From contig CALXOZ010000006.1 in the NCBI GenBank assembly GCA_944390195.1, positions 56,064-120,063 of the forward strand: a stretch of DNA of 64,000 nucleotides, in the 5' to 3' direction. The position numbers were made by a program, and so were the translations under genes. The notes beneath the pieces were generated by a model. The model had not been told where the DNA came from and did no database searches. It worked only from the letters and a program-made list of their open reading frames with translations. The DNA is from an uncultured Alphaproteobacteria bacterium (GTDB lineage: Bacteria > Pseudomonadota > Alphaproteobacteria > CAAGCB01 > CAG-977). Of this stretch, positions 45,757-54,776 are shown piece after piece; within the stretch, counting starts at the first letter, position 1, and each line of letters starts with the position of its first letter.

Positions 45757-46953
45757 TCACCGTGTCGGACGCAAAAAACCGAAAGGAGACGATGAATCTG
45801 CCTTTTCTTTAAAATCAAACGGTTTCTGACTTCCCAAAATAGAATCCAAAGAAGCGTCTTGCTTCATCTCCTTAATTTGGTTTTCTTGAAAATCCGGAAA
45901 GGCTTTTTCATTTGCTGATGAAAAATCATTGCCATAGTTATCTTGTTGCGCCATGTCTCCGTTTATAAAGGCATTATCAAATTTTGACATTTCATTTGTA
46001 TTAAAAACTTCATCGAAATTAAACGTCCCGTCAAAATGGGCATTTTTGCCGAATCCGTCTTCTTGTTTTTCATCCGGCTGAACAGCTTGATTAACAGAAC
46101 CGTCCTGCTTCAATATATCGTCAAAACGTGGCATTTCATAAGGATACTTAAATTCCTTTTCCGTTTGAGGATTAAAGTCTTTGATCGTATCTGTGGTGTC
46201 AAAAGACGACAGATCAACTGGATCCGGAGATTGAATGAAAGATGTTTCCTGTTCTTGTTGGCGGAAGACTTCGACGAAACGGGCATAAACCCGTCCCAAA
46301 GCCCCTTCTTCAAAAATTTTTGCAAGATAATGTTCGATATCATGACGTTCCAACATTGTAAACATCTGTTCAAATCGATAGCAAAATGTACGGATGATGT
46401 TTGACAATACGGGATCACGTTGGATTTGATCCTGCAAATCCTCTTTAAAGCGTGGAGAATTATCCGCGTTTTGTAACAAGACCCGACAAAACGCCCATCG
46501 ATCGCCAGCGCCGATACGTTGCCACACCATTTCCGTATGCACAGGCTGAATCACGCCCAAACGGACAACGATATCCGCCAAAAGATCGTTTAATTCATCA
46601 ATAAATAAATCCGCATTATGTAAAACCAGAGCGCTTCGCGTTTGCAACTGGGTTTCCATCAATGTCCGCACCATTGCTTCGGCGTGATCGGCGGAACGCC
46701 GCGTTTGAGCCAAAAGTAAATTAATCGTATTATTTTGTTTACTCAGCACCATAGCGTGATAAAGCAACCCGACGACCAGCCACAGGAAAATAACAGGCAA
46801 GAAGGTCATTGCAACAATTACAACCATATCCGGCAACGGCAAGCCGAACAACTGAGGAAAGCCGATTTTTGCATAAATATAAAAAAACATTCCGCTCAGC
46901 CACAACAAGGAAGAGGCAACGGAAAAACTGAATAACACTATTAAATTAAACAC
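45757..46953 (-). CDS. Membrane-anchored protein of unknown function
   Basis: 398 residues: two N-terminal membrane spans (about 5-28 and 42-68), a helical cytoplasmic region with LLAQTRRSADHAEAMVRTLMETQLQTRSA, and a long acidic, Asp/Phe/Asn-rich and probably disordered tail (about 250-398) ending SPFGFLRPTR. I do not recognise a named family, although proteins of this layout occur near accA and xer genes in alphaproteobacteria. Divergent from accA. The disordered tail with repeated F-D/N motifs could be an interaction region. Confidence 0.7.
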   Translation of the reverse strand: MFNLIVLFSFSVASSLLWLSGMFFYIYAKIGFPQLFGLPLPDMVVIVAMTFLPVIFLWLVVGLLYHAMVLSKQNNTINLLLAQTRRSADHAEAMVRTLMETQLQTRSALVLHNADLFIDELNDLLADIVVRLGVIQPVHTEMVWQRIGAGDRWAFCRVLLQNADNSPRFKEDLQDQIQRDPVLSNIIRTFCYRFEQMFTMLERHDIEHYLAKIFEEGALGRVYARFVEVFRQQEQETSFIQSPDPVDLSSFDTTDTIKDFNPQTEKEFKYPYEMPRFDDILKQDGSVNQAVQPDEKQEDGFGKNAHFDGTFNFDEVFNTNEMSKFDNAFINGDMAQQDNYGNDFSSANEKAFPDFQENQIKEMKQDASLDSILGSQKPFDFKEKADSSSPFGFLRPTR

Positions 46954-47109
46954 GCTTTTTCCTCTCTAACCGCACGCGAATACAGGTATCACGACAACTT
47001 TAAAACCAGTTTACAGATTTTCTCCAAATAGCCAAGAATATTTTTATTCTCATGAACTGTCAAAAGTGATAATAAATTAAGAAATATTATTTTTTTATGC
47101 AAGGTGACC

Positions 47110-48072
47110 ATGGAACAGGAACAATATCTTGAATTTGAAAAGCCCATTGCCGAGTTGGAAAGCAAAATCGAGGGGTTGCGCCATCTTGGCAGTGCCGACG
47201 ACGGCATCAGTATTGCTGAAGAAATCAGTAAATTACAGAAAAAAGTCGAAAAGCAAGTCAATCAATTATATGCCAAATTAACACCATGGCAAAAAACGTT
47301 GGTTGCAAGACATCCGGATCGCCCGCATTGTTTGGATTATATTAACGCTTTGGTTACCGATTTCGTCGCCTTGGCAGGAGATCGGCTTTTTGCGGAAGAT
47401 GCCGCTATTGTTGGTGGTTTAGGGCGTTTCAAAGGGTATTCCGTCATGGTGATCGGTCAAGAAAAGGGGCACGATATCGAAACACGTTTAAAACATAGTT
47501 TCGGCATGGCAAAACCGGAAGGATATCGTAAAGCGATCCGTTTAATGAAAATGGCGGACAAATTCGGATTGCCCATTATTACATTTGTCGATACGGCGGG
47601 TGCCTTCCCCGGTTTGGAGGGAGAGGAACGCGGACAAGCGGAGGCGATTGCTTCCTGTATAGATCAAAGTTTTGCTGTAAGAGTGCCGGTGATCAGCTGT
47701 GTTATCGGTGAAGGCGGATCGGGTGGAGCTATTGCCTTGGCGACGGCAAACCGGTTATTGATGTTGTCCAACTCCATTTATTCCGTCATTTCTCCCGAAG
47801 GATGCGCCTCCATTTTGTGGCGTGACGGAAAACAAGCCCAAAAGGCGGCGGAAGCCTTACATTTAACAGCGGACGATTTAAAAGAGCTCGGGATCATCGA
47901 CGAGATCATCTCGGAACCGACAGGTGGAGCGCACAGGGCAAAAGAAAAAACGGTCGAACTTGTCGGCGAAGCCATATTACGCCATTTAAAAGAATTGCTG
48001 AAGATGGATCGTGATAAAGTCCGCAGGGACAGAGAGGAAAAATTCCTGAAAATGACACGTTTAACGGCATAA
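47110..48072 (+). CDS. accA: Acetyl-CoA carboxylase carboxyltransferase alpha subunit
   Basis: 320 residues. With AccD it moves CO2 from biotin to acetyl-CoA, making malonyl-CoA for fatty acids. The family opening YLEFEKPIAELESKIEGLR, HPDRPHCLDYI, the VIGQEKGHD oxyanion region, FVDTAGAFPGLEGEERGQAEAIA and EGGSGGAIALA are all present. GTG at 47104 could start two codons earlier, but AAGG is well placed for ATG 47110. Confidence 0.96.
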   Translation: MEQEQYLEFEKPIAELESKIEGLRHLGSADDGISIAEEISKLQKKVEKQVNQLYAKLTPWQKTLVARHPDRPHCLDYINALVTDFVALAGDRLFAEDAAIVGGLGRFKGYSVMVIGQEKGHDIETRLKHSFGMAKPEGYRKAIRLMKMADKFGLPIITFVDTAGAFPGLEGEERGQAEAIASCIDQSFAVRVPVISCVIGEGGSGGAIALATANRLLMLSNSIYSVISPEGCASILWRDGKQAQKAAEALHLTADDLKELGIIDEIISEPTGGAHRAKEKTVELVGEAILRHLKELLKMDRDKVRRDREEKFLKMTRLTA

Positions 48073-49040
48073 ACGACCGTTAACCTGTAAAACAAATTTC
48101 GCAAAGGATTTTTTATACGCAGGTAAAAGAGTTTTTTTCACACTTTTTTACAAGCGGGTATGTCGGTATTTAACCGGAATCAGGGCGTGTCAAATATTGT
48201 CATTCTTTCAAATGACACGTTTGACAATATAAAGACGGTTAACGCATACGGGACAAACTCTATCAGGAGACTTTTGCAAGGGGATATTTTTCGTAAACCG
48301 TTTTATCCCCTTTCCGGACAATACCCCAGCATTCAGCCGGAATGATGAGGTATCAAACAGCCGACATTCACTCCTCTGAAGCCGTTTTATCAAAACCGAT
48401 GCAACTTTTATGGTTTGAACACCTCTTCGCGTTCCGATTTTAAAAACGATTCATCGTCTTTCAAATACGAAATATTTATCGTATTTGCATGAGATATAAG
48501 CCCCTAAAAAAAGATTCTTTATGTTCCGAATGCATGTAAAACCAGTAAAGTGGTTTTTCATATATTAAAATTATTTTATAACTTACGAAAAAGTCTTTAT
48601 TATTATTGAATTTTAGAAAAATACCTTCAAAAACAGCCGTTATTTCTCACCATCTTTCATTTTTTTATCCTTCCCCATCTGTTTCAACTTTGGAAAGTTT
48701 TTTCTTTTAATCATACAATAAAAAAAACAGTTCTGATTTGACAAGATTCACAAACACTTTTTGAACCATATCAAACTATTGCCACTTCTTTACTTTTTCG
48801 GCATTCCCAACTTTAAACGATGCTCAGATTCTCTTACTTCGACATCCCCTGTCTTACCTTATAAATAGTATTTGGTTCGGTTTTATACAGCAGGTCAGCC
48901 ATATTTTCCTCTGAAAGATCATACGGCGTTTCATATTTTGCACATAAGTCGGCTTAATTTATTTGAAGACAGATGTTTTTTATCAAACAATCTTTTAACC
49001 CCTCTCTATTCAACCTTTAATAATATTTTTTGTCGCATAA
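48073..49040. other. Intergenic region with nested inverted repeats
   Basis: No convincing gene. At 48186-48230 alternative hairpins can form: TGTCAAA/TTTGACA, ATATTGTCA/TGACAATAT and GTCATT/AATGAC share the same bases. The rest is AT-rich and without visible features. Confidence 0.45.
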
Positions 49041-49067
49041 TAAAAAAGCCTGCTATTTGCAGGCTTC
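49041..49067 (-). terminator. Terminator after the 280-residue membrane protein
   Basis: Stem AAGCCTGC/GCAGGCTT with T run on the minus strand; A and T runs flank both sides so it may work in both directions. Confidence 0.8.
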
Positions 49068-49069
49068 TT

Positions 49070-49912
49070 TTATTTTTTTTCAACAATTTCAGCTAATTTT
49101 TCAGGTATTTTCAAAATAGCCGTCAAAACATCCAACGTAAAATAATATGACAGAAAAGCAATGTAAATTAATAAGGGCAGCAATGCGGACAGACATAAAT
49201 AAATAACCGTTTGCATTTGCCCGAACAAGTCATTGGAATCAAACAACATAACAATCATTTGCAAAATAGCGAAAACGATGGATATGCCGAACACGACAGG
49301 AGTTAACTTCAGACATCCTTTTGCAAAGAAAGAAGTTAATCCGATAAATTCTTCGCCAACAGAGGTTTTTTCAACAATTTGCACATTCAAATCCGCCGGT
49401 CTGAGCAACAAAAAGAACCAAAATTCACAAAAAACAAATAAAAACAAACAAATGAAAGATATATTGCTTGATTGAATTGCCATGCTTCCCATCAAAGCGG
49501 GATTAAATGCAACAAATGCGGAATAAATCCCGTACAACAAAGCTCCAATTCCGGACAGACCGACAAACAAAGCCACCACTCTGAGCACACTTTCGGAAGA
49601 CATTCTTGTCGGAGCATTGGCAATCAGTCTGTTCAAAGACGGTAACATCGTTGCCGCAACGTAATGTAAAAAAACACACCATAAAAGCGATATGGAAGCA
49701 AACATAACACCGGAAACCGCCGGCATAGCATAGCGGCGAACCAATACGACTCCCAAAAGGACGCTCAACCCTGCTATCACCCAAAAACCAAACAATCCGG
49801 CTTTGGCGAAAAAAGTATCTGTCGCCGTTACTTTTCCATCAATTTTACGGCTTAAAAAATCAAACAGACAATCAATGCAACCTTTTTTTTTGGAAAATTG
49901 TTCTTTTTCCAT
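49070..49912 (-). CDS. Multi-pass membrane protein of unknown function
   Basis: 280 residues with about six hydrophobic spans after a 40-residue N-terminal part that holds a Cys pair (GCIDCLF). Spans are near 42-60, 65-90, 112-135, 150-170, 205-232 and 240-262. The pattern of repeated aromatic and Ala-rich helices gives no family. It is followed by a terminator and preceded by the yajQ gene, 30 bases upstream, so the two may be co-transcribed. Confidence 0.65.
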   Translation of the reverse strand: MEKEQFSKKKGCIDCLFDFLSRKIDGKVTATDTFFAKAGLFGFWVIAGLSVLLGVVLVRRYAMPAVSGVMFASISLLWCVFLHYVAATMLPSLNRLIANAPTRMSSESVLRVVALFVGLSGIGALLYGIYSAFVAFNPALMGSMAIQSSNISFICLFLFVFCEFWFFLLLRPADLNVQIVEKTSVGEEFIGLTSFFAKGCLKLTPVVFGISIVFAILQMIVMLFDSNDLFGQMQTVIYLCLSALLPLLIYIAFLSYYFTLDVLTAILKIPEKLAEIVEKK

Positions 49913-49942
49913 TTTGCATTCCCTCCCGTTAAGTTTAAGAAA

Positions 49943-50428
49943 TCAATCTCGGAAATTAACAAATTGCAACGGCTGGTCAATGCCTAAAGCCTTGACAAAA
50001 GCTATTGTTTCCTGCAAATCATCGCGTTTTTTACCACTGACACGCAATTCATCCCCTTGGATACTGACTTGCACCTTTTTTTTAGAATCTTTAATGGCTT
50101 TCGATATTTTTTTTGCCGTTGGCTGATCAATCCCTTGCTTTATATGAACAACTTGTCTGACCATGGCTCCAGCAGCTTTTTCTTCTTTACCGAAATCAAA
50201 AGCGGACACTTCCACTTTCCGTCTGGCGGCATAAGCCAGAACCAACTCTCTGACTTGTTTAAGCTTTAAAGCGTCATCCGCCAATATGATCACCTCACCG
50301 TCTTTCAGTTCGACAGAACTTTTCGATCCTTTAAAATCGAAACGCTGGGATATTTCACGCGAAACGCCCGCGACAACATTGGTGATTTCACTGAGATCCG
50401 TTTTAGAAACTATATCAAATGAAGGCAT
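49943..50428 (-). CDS. yajQ: YajQ family nucleotide-binding protein
   Basis: 161 residues from ATG 50428 (AGGAG 6-8 bases upstream). The start MPSFDIVSKTDLSEITNVV, followed by RFDFKGSKSSVEL and the two-domain alpha/beta repeat ending LGIDQPLQFVNFRD, is the YajQ signature. YajQ proteins bind nucleotides including cyclic di-GMP in Xanthomonas and act with regulators; in other species the role is less clear. A longer in-frame start is not supported by a ribosome binding site. Confidence 0.93.
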   Translation of the reverse strand: MPSFDIVSKTDLSEITNVVAGVSREISQRFDFKGSKSSVELKDGEVIILADDALKLKQVRELVLAYAARRKVEVSAFDFGKEEKAAGAMVRQVVHIKQGIDQPTAKKISKAIKDSKKKVQVSIQGDELRVSGKKRDDLQETIAFVKALGIDQPLQFVNFRD

Positions 50429-50567
50429 TGTCCACTCCTGCAAGAAAAAGGCAATGCCATTATAATACATAAAACCAAAAAACACCGCATCAACTTTTTA
50501 AACAGAATATAGCAGCGTGTTTTTTTACAATTGATTACTTTATTTTTGTAAAAGCTAATGTAATCAA

Positions 50568-50777
50568 TCAGGTCAATATCTTCAAATTTTCCGCCGACGT
50601 ACGCCCGTCTTTACCCGCCAAAAGCTCGTATTCAATCTTTTGTCCGTCCTGCAAACTGCGGAAACCGGCTTTTTGAACGGCGGAAATATGGACAAAGACA
50701 TCTTTTGAACCGTCCGCCGGAGTGATAAAACCAAACCCTTTTACATTATTAAACCATTTGACTGTTCCTGTGTTCAT
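50568..50777 (-). CDS. Cold-shock domain protein
   Basis: 69 residues from ATG 50777, the usual length. Single cold-shock domain with RNP1 [11 protein letters not shown] and RNP2 VFVHISAVQ, opening [13 protein letters not shown]. These proteins bind single-stranded RNA/DNA and melt mRNA structure. An in-frame ATG further upstream (50816) would add 13 residues atypical of the family, although the ribosome binding site for 50777 (AAAG) is weak. Confidence 0.92.
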   Translation of the reverse strand: MNTGTVKWFNNVKGFGFITPADGSKDVFVHISAVQKAGFRSLQDGQKIEYELLAGKDGRTSAENLKILT

Positions 50778-50980
50778 CTTTATTTCTTTCATTAAAGGCA
50801 ATTGTTTCATAAACACGAAAAAAGTTAACAGATTTCCTAGAAAACGTCATCTTATCCAATGGTTATAATAAAAGAGCAAAACAGCTTTTTCACTTTTCAC
50901 TTTAAAAATTTGTCAAAAAGGGTATAAATAGACAAAAGACCCCTGTTGTTTATCAGATCATTGCGGAGGAATACAAGCTC

Positions 50981-51448
50981 ATGATGGAATTTTTCGAAAA
51001 TGTCGATTTACCTCAACGAATCGCTTTTTTGGCGACCATTGCCCATTTGGCACGGGTTGACGGTGAATTTGATAATAATGAAAAACAATTCTTTGTCGAT
51101 CTGGCAAAACTTTACAATCTAACGAAAGACCAGGCGAAAGAAGCCATCAGACCGCGTTCGGAGGATGAAGCTCTTGCACTGGTAAGAACAATTACAGACA
51201 AAGGGTTCGCTTTGGTTTTAATCCGCGAAATGTTTTATTTGGGATATGAAGACGGTGACTTGTCCGATGCTGAAATCCTGTTCATTTCAAAAGTCGGAAT
51301 GACTTTAAATATTCCTTTGGAAAAAATGGAACAAATCAGCAATTGGGTCATACGCGGCATTGAGTGGGAAGAAGAAGGATCTGACATATTTTCCGATTAT
51401 TCGTCCGTCGATATGTCCGAAGATGAATTGGATTCTTACGACTTTTAA
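50981..51448 (+). CDS. TerB-like (tellurite resistance family) domain protein
   Basis: 155 residues, all helical, with the TerB-type pattern: RIAFLATIAHLARVDGEFDNNEKQFF, where V-D-G and the following E/D residues are typical of this metal-associated fold, and DGDLSDAEILFISKVG as the matching second half. The acidic tail is DMSEDELDSYDF. TerB domains are widespread in stress and membrane-linked systems; a specific role is not known here. It stands 63 bases before infA in the same direction. Confidence 0.75.
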   Translation: MMEFFENVDLPQRIAFLATIAHLARVDGEFDNNEKQFFVDLAKLYNLTKDQAKEAIRPRSEDEALALVRTITDKGFALVLIREMFYLGYEDGDLSDAEILFISKVGMTLNIPLEKMEQISNWVIRGIEWEEEGSDIFSDYSSVDMSEDELDSYDF

Positions 51449-51511
51449 CAACTTGCCTTTTATGGAAAAAGAGCGTATAAGCGTCTTTATCTTTATTTTG
51501 AGGAGTCTTTT

Positions 51512-51739
51512 ATGGCAAAAGAAGAATTACTGGAATTCAGTGGTGTTGTTGTGGAAAAACTGCCCAATGCGATGTTCCGGGTAAAATTGGAAAACGATCA
51601 TGAAATTCTGGCACATACCGCCGGAAAAATGCGCAAGTTTAGAATTCGTGTCATGGTCGGAGATAAAGTCGATATCGAAATGACACCTTACGATCTGACA
51701 AAAGGACGCATCACTTTTCGACATAAAACACCGGTTTAA
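51512..51739 (+). CDS. infA: Translation initiation factor IF-1
   Basis: 75 residues, single S1-like OB fold: [41 protein letters not shown] and [12 protein letters not shown]-1 binds the ribosomal A site during initiation. GGAG precedes the ATG by 8 bases, and a terminator follows directly. Confidence 0.97.
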   Translation: MAKEELLEFSGVVVEKLPNAMFRVKLENDHEILAHTAGKMRKFRIRVMVGDKVDIEMTPYDLTKGRITFRHKTPV

Positions 51740-51740
51740 A

Positions 51741-51769
51741 AAATCCCTCCTCCGTACGGAGGGTTTTTT
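51741..51769 (+). terminator. Terminator after infA
   Basis: Stem CCCTCC/GGAGGG with central palindrome CCGTACGG and a T run. Confidence 0.9.
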
Positions 51770-52087
51770 ATATCTGAAAAAACGCTACAAACAGGGACTT
51801 TTAAAACGAAGCGCCTGTTTTTTTACTGAATCAATACGACTTTGAACTTTAAAACAGCACACTAAAAAAAAGCGATCTAAAAATCAACTTTGAAAAAGTT
51901 TTTTTAAAACGATCTTTTTAAAAATCCGCTTCTGCGTTCTACAAACAAAAACAAAATACGAAACAATATTCGCAGTAATGAAATAAATTCGTTTCCATAA
52001 TGTAACAAAAGCTTCATTCAAAACATATCCGCCTCCTTGTTGCACAAAAGAAGCATTATAAATTGTTACACTTTTATGAAGAAAATG

Positions 52088-52099
52088 CCCCCCCCCCCC
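52088..52099. repeat. Homopolymer of 12 C residues upstream of the cysteine-rich protein gene
   Basis: The tract is just before TATATT (52101-52106), a possible -10 box, and 71-82 bases before the ATG at 52170. The rest of the 400-base gap (51770-52169) is AT-rich with no gene. A 12-base C run is very unlikely in this composition unless maintained, and such tracts change length by slippage. TTATGA at 52074-52079 could be a -35 with a 21-base spacer that would reach optimal length if the tract shortened. Confidence 0.85.
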
Positions 52100-52169
52100 A
52101 TATATTTAAAGACAAATCGGACATACCAACTAAAAATAGTTCTATTCTTCCATTTTTCCGGAGTATGTC

Positions 52170-53138
52170 ATGAAAGTTTTAACTTATTTACTTTTTTTTC
52201 TTATTGTCATCTGCCCAGCAAGTCATGCGAGTAGTTTTTCAGAACAAGAGAATGCCTTTTTGATGGCAAAAGCCAGAAAATTAGGTCGATCCGAACCGTT
52301 TTCCTTTTCAGAAAGCCCTGTCGTCGAATCTTCGAAATATCGTTTTGAATGCAAAGATCCTCAATGCAAAACTTGCGATTATACAAGCGGCATTTGTTCC
52401 GCATGTAATTCAGGATACTACTTAAGCGGTAGATTATGCCAAAGCTGTTCAAACATAAAAATAAGCAACGGAACCTGTTCGGATTGTTCCGGATCAAGAT
52501 GCACTCAAGCAAGTTGTAAAGAAGGTTATTATAATAATCAAGGAAGCTGTGAAAGTTGTTCTTCCGTAGATGTCGGAGAGGGCATTTGCACAAAATGCAA
52601 CAACTCTTCTACTTGCCAGTCAATGACTTGCGATAAAAACAGCTATAATAAAGACGGGAAATGCCTGTCTTGTTCCAGTTTGTTTGAAAACTGTCAAAAG
52701 TGTGATGGAACACAATGCACATTGTGTAAAAGCGATATGTTGTTAAAAGATGGAAAATGCGTCAGCTGTCCTAAAAACGCCATATGTAATGGAACAGATG
52801 AAATCACCTGCAAAACATCTTACGGTTTTTATATGACATCTAAAGGCGAATACACCTGTCGCAGATGCCCGTCAGGATGCAGCAGTTGCATAGTATTCAA
52901 AGCCATCATCCTGACTGCATATTGTTCTGCTTGTGAAAGCGGTTGGACATATATAAAGGATGAAGCTCGATGCAGACCGCCAGAACACACTTGTCATACC
53001 GATCTGATTTGGCCATCCGATAAATTAACCAATTACTATAGTACAATGGTTGACGGTTTACGCTCTTGGTGTCGTACAGGAAGTAATGATAAGGGCTGTG
53101 CAAATTGTTATGTGACTCATCCTTTCGTTTCGGATTAA
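52170..53138 (+). CDS. Secreted cysteine-rich repeat protein
   Basis: 322 residues. Signal peptide (KVLTYLLFFLIVICPASHAS), then a mature protein with about 38 Cys, mostly as CxxC pairs in repeats of 15-25 residues such as CKTCDYTSGICSACNSGYYL and CQKCDGTQCTLC. The pattern recalls eukaryotic EGF/furin-like or variant surface protein Cys repeats, not typical bacterial folds; the repeats probably form stacked disulfide knots. No membrane anchor at the C-terminus is seen. CCGGAG is 6 bases before the ATG. Its gene is preceded by the poly-C tract and followed by a terminator, so it is a single unit. Likely exported to the surface or medium; function unknown. Confidence 0.8.
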   Translation: MKVLTYLLFFLIVICPASHASSFSEQENAFLMAKARKLGRSEPFSFSESPVVESSKYRFECKDPQCKTCDYTSGICSACNSGYYLSGRLCQSCSNIKISNGTCSDCSGSRCTQASCKEGYYNNQGSCESCSSVDVGEGICTKCNNSSTCQSMTCDKNSYNKDGKCLSCSSLFENCQKCDGTQCTLCKSDMLLKDGKCVSCPKNAICNGTDEITCKTSYGFYMTSKGEYTCRRCPSGCSSCIVFKAIILTAYCSACESGWTYIKDEARCRPPEHTCHTDLIWPSDKLTNYYSTMVDGLRSWCRTGSNDKGCANCYVTHPFVSD

Positions 53139-53146
53139 TATCAAGG

Positions 53147-53177
53147 AAGCCCTTTACTTCAAAGGGCTTTTCACTTT
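53147..53177 (+). terminator. Terminator after the cysteine-rich protein gene
   Basis: Stem AAGCCCTTT/AAAGGGCTT with ACTTC loop and a T-rich tail. Confidence 0.85.
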
Positions 53178-53178
53178 T

Positions 53179-53391
53179 TTAATAATGAGGGGGCGGAGTT
53201 TCTTCGGACAAAGAACGAACCTGCGCTCCCGGATCGAAATTTTGAATCAAAAAGAACAAGTCCCGTTTCAACCGGTCGATCTGAGTTGCCTGTTGCGCGA
53301 CAATTTGGCTTAAATCCTTGATAGCCCGTTCATATTCCGCCGACAAGCTTTCCAAAGCAATAAAACGTTCTTCCATTTCATCCGGAGTCAT
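53179..53391 (-). CDS. slyX: SlyX family protein
   Basis: 70 residues, a short coiled coil with EERFIALESLSAEYERAIKDLSQIV and the QQATQIDRLKRDLFFL stretch, ending in the SlyX-like PPPHY tail. Small conserved proteins of unclear function, often near slyD. Convergent with the cysteine-rich protein gene. Confidence 0.88.
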   Translation of the reverse strand: MTPDEMEERFIALESLSAEYERAIKDLSQIVAQQATQIDRLKRDLFFLIQNFDPGAQVRSLSEETPPPHY

Positions 53392-53506
53392 TTCTTTTCC
53401 TTTTAAAACTGAAAAATAACAAATATATCTGCTTTCATCCGTTTTGATTGTTGAGTAAAAATATTAAAAGGAATACCTTAATAAAAAATTTTAAAAAGAG
53501 GTTATC

Positions 53507-54709
53507 ATGACGAATTTAACAGATCTGTTTTGCTCATTGGCGCGCATTCCCTCCCCTTCCATGCAAGAAGACCGCGTCGCCCTTGAAATTCTCGATTTTT
53601 TCAAAAAAAATAATATCCAAGCCCGTCAAGACGATTTCGGTAACATTTATGCGTATGTTACGCCGACGGATCCGTCAAAACCGCCTTTAATGTTATCCGC
53701 GCATATGGATGTTGTCGGTGACAACAGCCCCGTTAATATCGTTTCGCAAGGCGATATTTTAAAAACGGACGGCAAACGGACTTTGGGTGCCGATGACAAA
53801 GCCGGAGTGGCTGTTGCAATGATGCTGGCAAAGGAATTGACAGAAGACAAAACCGCAAAGCACGGCGGATTGGAAATTGTTTTCACGAAAGATGAAGAGC
53901 AAAACATGAGCGGCGCCCATGCTTTAAAATTCAATCAGTTCAAATCGGAATACATTCTTGTTTTGGACGCCGACCGTTTGGGCGATTTTCAAATAGCCGG
54001 AGCGGGATACACGAAAATGTTGTTGCATGTCCAAGGGTTCAAAGGCGGGCATTCCGGCATTGACATTGACGATACGCAACGGGTGAATGCTGTAAAACTG
54101 ATTGCGGAAATCATGTCCGTCATTCCCCAAGGGGTTTATCATAAAGATGAAACAGGAGTCATCACTTCCATTAATGCGGGAGCCGTTGTTGGAGGCGGGG
54201 TAAAAAACACGCCGACAGATAAACAGGGGACTGATTTCGAGCTGTTTTTAACTGATACAGCCATGTCGAACATTATCAATACGGATGCTTTCGCCCTTTA
54301 TTCCATCCGTAGTTCAGATAAAGCGAATGAAGCCGCTTTAATCGCCGAAATACAAAAAGAAATCGACGCATTTAACAGCAAATACAAAGATCGAGCTTCT
54401 TTTAACGCCAAATTTGAACAACATATCCCTCCGTTTGAAAAATCAAACGACACAGTCATGATTGAAACAGCTCGAATTGCAGCTCAAAAATCGGGGATTT
54501 CCCTTAATGTGTCTTCATTCCATGCCGGCGCGGAAACCCATATTTACGCCCAAAAACAAAATGCCGACGGGAAAACATTCAAGCCTTATCTTGTAGGAAC
54601 AGCCAATATTTACAATATGCATTCCGCCAAAGAATATGTTGAAAAAACGTCCATGATAAAAGGATACGACTTTATTAAAACGTTATTTTACACCTTCAAC
54701 GGTCTTTAA
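53507..54709 (+). CDS. M20 family peptidase, PepT (tripeptidase)-like
   Basis: 400 residues. Metallopeptidase with catalytic zinc ligands His in LMLSAHMDVVGD (about residue 65), Asp in TLGADDKAGVA, Glu pair in FTKDEEQNMSGAH, and a His in SSFHAGAETHIYA. The dimerisation domain contains GFKGGHSGIDI. The layout matches PepT tripeptidases that remove N-terminal residues of tripeptides, although other M20 peptidases cannot be excluded. Full length, good ribosome binding site (AGAGG). Confidence 0.88.
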   Translation: MTNLTDLFCSLARIPSPSMQEDRVALEILDFFKKNNIQARQDDFGNIYAYVTPTDPSKPPLMLSAHMDVVGDNSPVNIVSQGDILKTDGKRTLGADDKAGVAVAMMLAKELTEDKTAKHGGLEIVFTKDEEQNMSGAHALKFNQFKSEYILVLDADRLGDFQIAGAGYTKMLLHVQGFKGGHSGIDIDDTQRVNAVKLIAEIMSVIPQGVYHKDETGVITSINAGAVVGGGVKNTPTDKQGTDFELFLTDTAMSNIINTDAFALYSIRSSDKANEAALIAEIQKEIDAFNSKYKDRASFNAKFEQHIPPFEKSNDTVMIETARIAAQKSGISLNVSSFHAGAETHIYAQKQNADGKTFKPYLVGTANIYNMHSAKEYVEKTSMIKGYDFIKTLFYTFNGL

Positions 54710-54776
54710 AAAAATACACCTTTTATTAAGGGCTTTTTCATAAAATACTTTTTCTGCTTAATCAGGATTGGTATAA

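Noticed and set aside
48160..48345. 60-codon frame after accA
   Set aside because: It runs through the nested inverted repeats, has no ribosome binding site and no recognisable feature.
52037..52234. Upstream frame through the poly-C tract as a real protein gene
   Set aside because: It has no ribosome binding site and contains the C tract as a Pro run; it overlaps the Cys-rich gene out of frame. Considered only as a possible leader.
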